Source: an uncultured Lentisphaerota bacterium
Lineage (GTDB): Bacteria; Verrucomicrobiota; Kiritimatiellia; CAIQIC01
Length of the DNA stretch: 42,619 bases
Assembly: GCA_903896925.1 (NCBI GenBank)
Contig: CAITZM010000068.1
Span: 1-42,619 of the forward strand
Reading direction: 5' to 3'
Shown: piece after piece, positions 40,301 to 42,619 of the stretch
Numbering within the stretch: position 1 is the first letter of the stretch
Layout: each line of letters begins with the position of its first letter
The notes under the pieces: generated by a model
Told to the model about the DNA's origin: nothing
Databases searched by the model: none
The model's input: the letters and a program-made list of their open reading frames with translations, nothing else
Program-made: the position numbers and the translations under genes

Positions 40301-42619
40301 GTGTGGATCTCTGGCTGCGGCGAGCATTGGCGGGAGGCTCTATGTCTTCGGTGGAACAAATAGCAGCGGTTTACAGTCGGCGGTCTATACCTACGATCCG
40401 ATGACTCCGTCCCTGGGTTGGAGTAGCGTGAGCAATCTGCCCGCCGCTCGCTCGCAGTTGGCGGCTGCGAGCATAAGTGGGAAACTCTATGCTGTGGGAG
40501 GCTATAACAGTGGCTACCAGTCTACTGTGTATGAAGGCGCCTTATCTTCAGGTGTAGTGCCCTCATCCGGACCGCTGACGGGTGGCTATGCGGTGACCAT
40601 TACCGGAAGCAGTCTTGGGCAAGGCGATGTGACGAACGTGACCTTATGTGGCGTGCCGGCAACCATCATTGCCGACAATAGTCCCACACAAATTTTGGTC
40701 AGCGCTGGTACGTCCGGAGTAATCGGGCAAGGCGATGTGGTAGTAAACTCCATTAGTTGTGGTGTCACAACAGGCGGCAACGCCTATGCCTATGCCCCAT
40801 CTGCTCCGGCGATTCTGACGGCGACAAATATCACCATGAACAGTTTCTATGCAAATTGGGCCAGTGTAGAGGGCGCAACGAATTACTGGTTGGACGTGAG
40901 CCTAACCAATGATTTCAGCACTTGTTTGGTGGGGTATAATGGCTTAAGTGTGGGAGCTGTTCAGACCTATGGCATTAGTGGGCTGAGTGCAGGGTTGACC
41001 TACTATTACCGGGTTCGTTCGCAACAGAGCGGGGCCATTAGCTGGAGTTCAACCCCAGCGAGCGCTGTTACCCAAGGGTTCAGTCTGAGTGTGAATATGG
41101 GGCCCTCTGTGGGAGGGAACACCCTGACGATCACGGGGACAGGACTCGGGAATGGTTCTGATGTAACCAATGTGACGATTTGCGGTATAACAGCAGTGAT
41201 CCAGTCTCAAACAACAGATTCAGTGACGGTGATTCTCGGGCCCGGCGGTGAGGGCGGAGGCGATGTACGGATTACATCTGTCAGTAGAGGTGTGATTATT
41301 CTAGTCAACGGCTATACATATAACCTGTCAGGCTATATTGGTGGCGCCTTCTATGGATGGCAGAATATTAGTAGTCTTCCGTCGACAAATGCTATGTTGG
41401 CAGTAGCGAGTGTCGGGGGCGCGGTATATGCTATTGGCGGCACCAATTCAGGCGGCAGCGGATTCCAAACCAATGTTTACGCCTACGCTCCGGCTCAATC
41501 TGTGCTTGGTTGGCAGATGGTGAGTAACCTTCCTGTGGGGCGTGCCCAGATGGCGGCAACGAGCCTTGGTGAAAAGCTTTATGTCATTGGAGGCCTCAAT
41601 GGTAGCGGGTATCAATCCAACGTTTATGTCTACGTCCCCGCTCAATCGACTCAGGGTTGGCAGAGCGTGACGAATCTTCCAGTGGCGCGTTCTCAATTGG
41701 CGGCGGCAAGTGTTGCTGGAAAACTTTACGCTATTGGTGGATATAATGGCAGTTACCAGTCTACGGTATATTCCTACGATCCGACTCAGTCGACTCAAGG
41801 TTGGCAAAGTGTGAGTAGCTTGCCTGCGCCAAGTGCCCAGTTGGCCGCAGTGAGTAGTTGCGGGAAACTTTTCGCAATCGGTGGATTTAACGGCACTTAC
41901 CAATCAACGGTGTATTCCTATAATCCTTCGCAGCCGGAACAGGGGTGGCAAAGTATTAGCAATTTGCCGGTGGCGTGCGGATATTTAGCGGCGGCAAATT
42001 TTAATGGTAAGATTTATGTGTTCGGTGGCAGTAATAGCCTTGGTACCCAATCGGCCGTGTACACCTATGACCCTACCCAACCGGCTCTAGGGTGGCAAAG
42101 TGTAAGTAATCTTCCTGCTGCGCGTTCTCAGTTGGGGGCCGCAAGTGTTAATGGGAAGGTTTACGTTATTGGCGGGTATGATGGTGCCAGGTTTCAGTCA
42201 TCCGCGTACGAGGGTGCTTTATTTCCTGGCGTCGTTCCAGCTTCCGGTCCATTGGCGGGTGGCAACATGGTAACGATCAACGGTGGTAATCTAGGACGTG
42301 GCGATGTGACGAGTGTGACTTTGTGCGGTATACCGGCCGCCATACTTGCTGACAACAGTCCCACTCAAATCATAGTGAATGCAGGCGTCGCCGCCAGTCT
42401 TGGTGTCGGTGATGTGGTCGTCTCGTCCATAAGCTGTGGTATCACGACGGGGGGTAATGCATATGCCTACGCTCCACTTGCACCAGATCTAAAGGCTGCG
42501 ACGAACATCACGCTCAACAGTTTCAACGCGAACTGGACCAGTATAGCGGGTGCTACGAACTACTGGCTGGATGTAAGTCTTGTCAATGATTTCAGCACAG
42601 GTCTGGCTGGTTTTACGGG
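34314..42619 (+). CDS. Giant secreted repeat protein (T5SS/PEP-CTERM repeats, FN3, IPT, kelch), 3' end outside window
   Basis: Partial: at least 2,768 codons, read by hand with no stop or frame change up to the window end. ATG 34314 is only 1 nt after AAGGGGA; GTG 34323 has better spacing and may be the true start. Domains in order: signal peptide (VKRIIVSVVLMLAAVTAQA); 11 T5SS/PEP-CTERM-type repeats of about 52 residues (34569-36285); autotransporter-like strands (36286-37150); choice-of-anchor-D-like (37159-37449); FN3 (37458-37739); IPT/TIG (37743-37995); then a super-unit of six kelch blades, IPT, FN3 and IPT beginning at Trp codons 38016, 39690 and 41358, the third unit running off the window inside its FN3. 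This suggests a long surface or secreted adhesin-like or binding protein; the cell-surface anchor would lie beyond the window. Composition is clearly richer in A+T than the core genes. Confidence 0.88.
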   Translation, partial: MFSVKRIIVSVVLMLAAVTAQAQYTSSYQTNTIDGMVIEWSGDYVIGTNTLHDDLLLIQNAGVLNAGILSNAVFYLGSSSDSSNNAAVITGSGSVLTNGDFLNVGYAGVSNQLTISNGGLVYSAKGRIGFLGGASNNLATVTGAGSCWVNSSDFYVGRGGVENKIEISSGGAVYALNGHMGNLLGADNNVAVITGANSIWSNSADLFLGDQGAGSQVTIANGGKVYNATGYLGYYSSSSSNNALLVTGSGSTWSNRAALYLGYSSSGNQLNITNSGVVFSAGGFVGYNSNANNNVIFMTGTGSLWKSSSDLRVGNYGVSNRLSIINGGKMINSTGNIGYYPGSSNNSVLVLGEGSVWTNGIFLYVGNGGAGNTLTISNGGVVSCYTGFIGNSNANNSVLVVGVGSVWSNVFELNVGCTNSFDNLLSIIDGGIVYNNNGSIGLGSNSSGNVVLVSGAGSAWSNKANLFMGYAGVGNQLIITNGGKVYNNFGWMGSTSSASNNVILVSGGGSVWTNRYDLNIGTNSSGNQLTVNNGGAVYSMSSYIGGNTNANNNTVIVTGVGSEWDNNGALYVGFFGKRNQLTLNNGGKVTNTSGYIGYNNISSNNTVLVTGLGSVWSNRNDLYVGLSGVSNQLTISNSGTVYAQSVTLGANLGSTNNTLTISGGSLVTTNIVNGVLDVRRGLVIMDGGNLLANTILLTNGIASRLTVIGGNLYINNITNKNGANVILSGGSIAPLNADANWTALMVVSNAVTINTADYYGRARSVNLSGALSGGGQLSVIGSGTLLVNSTGTVGSLINVFDGVVLGGTGSVASVQIQSNATLAAGNTIGAFSVSNLTLNAGAHVQVGLNATSGVAGVDWDLINVVGQVTLNSISSNAPLTVDVVNMGGLTGVVAPSTLLSWTFLAATGGISGYNTNAFLFTTTGLDAWIEGKWSVAQTSNTLQLLYTPATPIISLSGNMAFGNVTVGATNLATMTIANLGGITLTVTNISFPLGFSSDWSGAIPPGGSTNIIVMFTPVELTNYGGSISVYSDATSGGNTLPITGIGIPLPVTTLAATGVSLNSCDANWVSMAGATNFLLDVSISSDFSSYVSVYSNLSVGALTTYRVAGLNAGVTYYYRVREQQSGLTSISSTAVALTTTSCGLSVSNGPGYGGNILTLTGIGMGNGSDISNVTVCGVAAVVQSQTTDSVTVQLSEGGDGPGDVRISSASKGETIIPNGYTYNALGLIGGGFQAWQSVSNLPVACGSLAAVSVSGKLYAIGGYNGSYQSNVYTFIPAQSSLGWQSVSNLPAACGYLAAANVGGIIYAMGGSNSSGIQSAVYAYDTAKPAQGWQSISNLPSGRSGLAAASVGGKLYAVGGAGSGLLQSSTVYMYDPTQSAQGWQSVSNLPATRAYLAAASIGGKLYALGGASNSIYQSTVYVYNPVQPAQGWLIASNLPAQRQELAVTSYGGQLYAMGGFSGSHSLNGYAYDPLHPTLGWQSASNNLPVACSRLAAACVGGRVYTIGGYTNSFLSTVNAGSLSPGVVPASGSLAGGYMVAINGSNLGQGDVTNVTLCGIPATIIADYTPVQIIVQVGGAAVVGLGDVVVSSITYGATTGLNAFAYTPFVPVILSATNITPNSFYANWASVAGVTNYLLDVSLTNDFSTYLLGYNGLSVGNVQTYKMTGLSSGVAYYYRVRAQQNGQNSLNSSFSRVITLNCSLNVANGPSDGGNILTINGIGLGNGIDITNVMVCGIAAVIQSQSANSVTVRLGASGEGTGDIRIFSGSRDTSVLAAAYTYNPRGCIGGAFLGWQSISNLPVANSQLAAVSADGNLFALGGYNGNYQSNVYAYSPGQSTQGWQSVSNLPVARSQLAAASIGGSIYAVGGYSGFGYLSNLNVYTAAQGAQGWQSLSNLPIGRSQLAVASLGGKLYIMGGFNGTGYQASVYAYDPTQPALGWLSISNLPTARSLLAAANVGGKVYAIGGYNGSYLATVNSYDPTQPAQGWQSVSNLPVACGSLAAASIGGRLYVFGGTNSSGLQSAVYTYDPMTPSLGWSSVSNLPAARSQLAAASISGKLYAVGGYNSGYQSTVYEGALSSGVVPSSGPLTGGYAVTITGSSLGQGDVTNVTLCGVPATIIADNSPTQILVSAGTSGVIGQGDVVVNSISCGVTTGGNAYAYAPSAPAILTATNITMNSFYANWASVEGATNYWLDVSLTNDFSTCLVGYNGLSVGAVQTYGISGLSAGLTYYYRVRSQQSGAISWSSTPASAVTQGFSLSVNMGPSVGGNTLTITGTGLGNGSDVTNVTICGITAVIQSQTTDSVTVILGPGGEGGGDVRITSVSRGVIILVNGYTYNLSGYIGGAFYGWQNISSLPSTNAMLAVASVGGAVYAIGGTNSGGSGFQTNVYAYAPAQSVLGWQMVSNLPVGRAQMAATSLGEKLYVIGGLNGSGYQSNVYVYVPAQSTQGWQSVTNLPVARSQLAAASVAGKLYAIGGYNGSYQSTVYSYDPTQSTQGWQSVSSLPAPSAQLAAVSSCGKLFAIGGFNGTYQSTVYSYNPSQPEQGWQSISNLPVACGYLAAANFNGKIYVFGGSNSLGTQSAVYTYDPTQPALGWQSVSNLPAARSQLGAASVNGKVYVIGGYDGARFQSSAYEGALFPGVVPASGPLAGGNMVTINGGNLGRGDVTSVTLCGIPAAILADNSPTQIIVNAGVAASLGVGDVVVSSISCGITTGGNAYAYAPLAPDLKAATNITLNSFNANWTSIAGATNYWLDVSLVNDFSTGLAGFT
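34569..36285 (+). repeat. Eleven T5SS/PEP-CTERM-associated repeats
   Basis: Units of about 156 nt (52 residues) with the pattern: VLVTG-GS-WSN, a YVG-GNQLTI-NGG-VY strand block and a GYIGY-NN turn. This matches the T5SS/PEP-CTERM-associated repeat seen in PVC and proteobacterial surface proteins. Aromatic Trp after GS is kept in nearly all units; unit 1 has Leu instead. Confidence 0.8.
38016..38880 (+). repeat. Kelch array 1, six blades
   Basis: Blades begin at Trp codons 38016, 38160, 38307, 38457, 38604 and 38748 (48-50 residues each). Each carries SNLP near the start, LAA, a G-LYA-GG doublet-glycine turn and a YDP-type end. Six blades would close one beta-propeller. Confidence 0.8.
39690..40548 (+). 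repeat. Kelch array 2, six blades
   Basis: Same pattern as array 1, 1,674 nt downstream of it, ending YEGALSSG just before the IPT domain. Blade 5 carries the variant VACGSL...FGGTNSSGLQSAVY, which in array 1 appears as blade 2. Confidence 0.8.
41358..42222 (+). repeat. Kelch array 3, six blades
   Basis: Third copy, 1,668 nt after array 2, again ending in YEGALFPG before an IPT domain. Blade 5 again carries the VACGYL...QSAVYTYDP variant, as in array 2. Confidence 0.8.

Overview
The window is chromosomal DNA from a GC-rich Gram-negative bacterium. The best guess is the PVC group (Verrucomicrobiota, Kiritimatiellota or Lentisphaerota). This is an inference from gene families, not a computed placement: a Tat-exported Gfo/Idh/MocA oxidoreductase, a hydrazine-synthase-alpha-like c-type cytochrome fused to an SUMF1-like domain, T5SS/PEP-CTERM-associated repeats, a eukaryote-like ketol-acid reductoisomerase, and many short palindromic intergenic repeats. 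Promoters that can be read have the ordinary TTGACA/TATAAT form with 16-17 nt spacers.

Layout. 0.2-6.4 kb: a secreted double-domain cysteine-protease-like protein (minus), a small ABM-like protein (plus) and a large HzsA/SUMF1-like cytochrome (minus). 6.6-9.0 kb: two membrane proteins, one with an HExxH motif, and lipoate-protein ligase. 9.2-11.6 kb: an orphan hypB, a small CxxC protein with an in-frame TGA near its 5' end, and a vapBC toxin-antitoxin pair. 11.9-14.4 kb: glycogen phosphorylase. 14.5-20.8 kb: a heavy-metal efflux operon (small Cys-rich protein, CzcC, CzcB and CzcA-type genes) followed by the tail of a second czcA. 21.0-25.9 kb: ilvC between two DEAD-box RNA helicases. 26.4-28.4 kb: an operon of an unknown protein, comF and accD. 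28.7-29.5 kb: rpoZ-smpB (minus). 29.7-32.1 kb: a coupled Gfo/Idh oxidoreductase and UroD/MtaA-type methyltransferase (minus). 32.2 kb: tRNA-Gln(CTG).

From about 32.7 kb to the end the sequence is visibly richer in A+T. It holds a tandem 134-nt repeat, a small lipoprotein gene, a truncated tRNA-Ser half, and one enormous open frame that begins at 34314 and runs off the window without a stop (at least 2,768 codons). Read by hand line by line, it encodes a signal peptide, 11 T5SS/PEP-CTERM-type repeats of about 52 residues, an autotransporter-like strand region, a choice-of-anchor-D-like domain, FN3 and IPT/TIG domains, and then a super-repeat of about 557 residues (six kelch blades, IPT, FN3, IPT) present two full times and starting a third. 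This giant repeat protein is the most unusual object in the window.

The intergenic spaces carry recurring palindromes: GTAGGGGC-stem elements at six places, GGCGGCA-type inverted pairs, and a TTCCA..TTGGAA dyad. These look like REP-type elements, terminators or operators.
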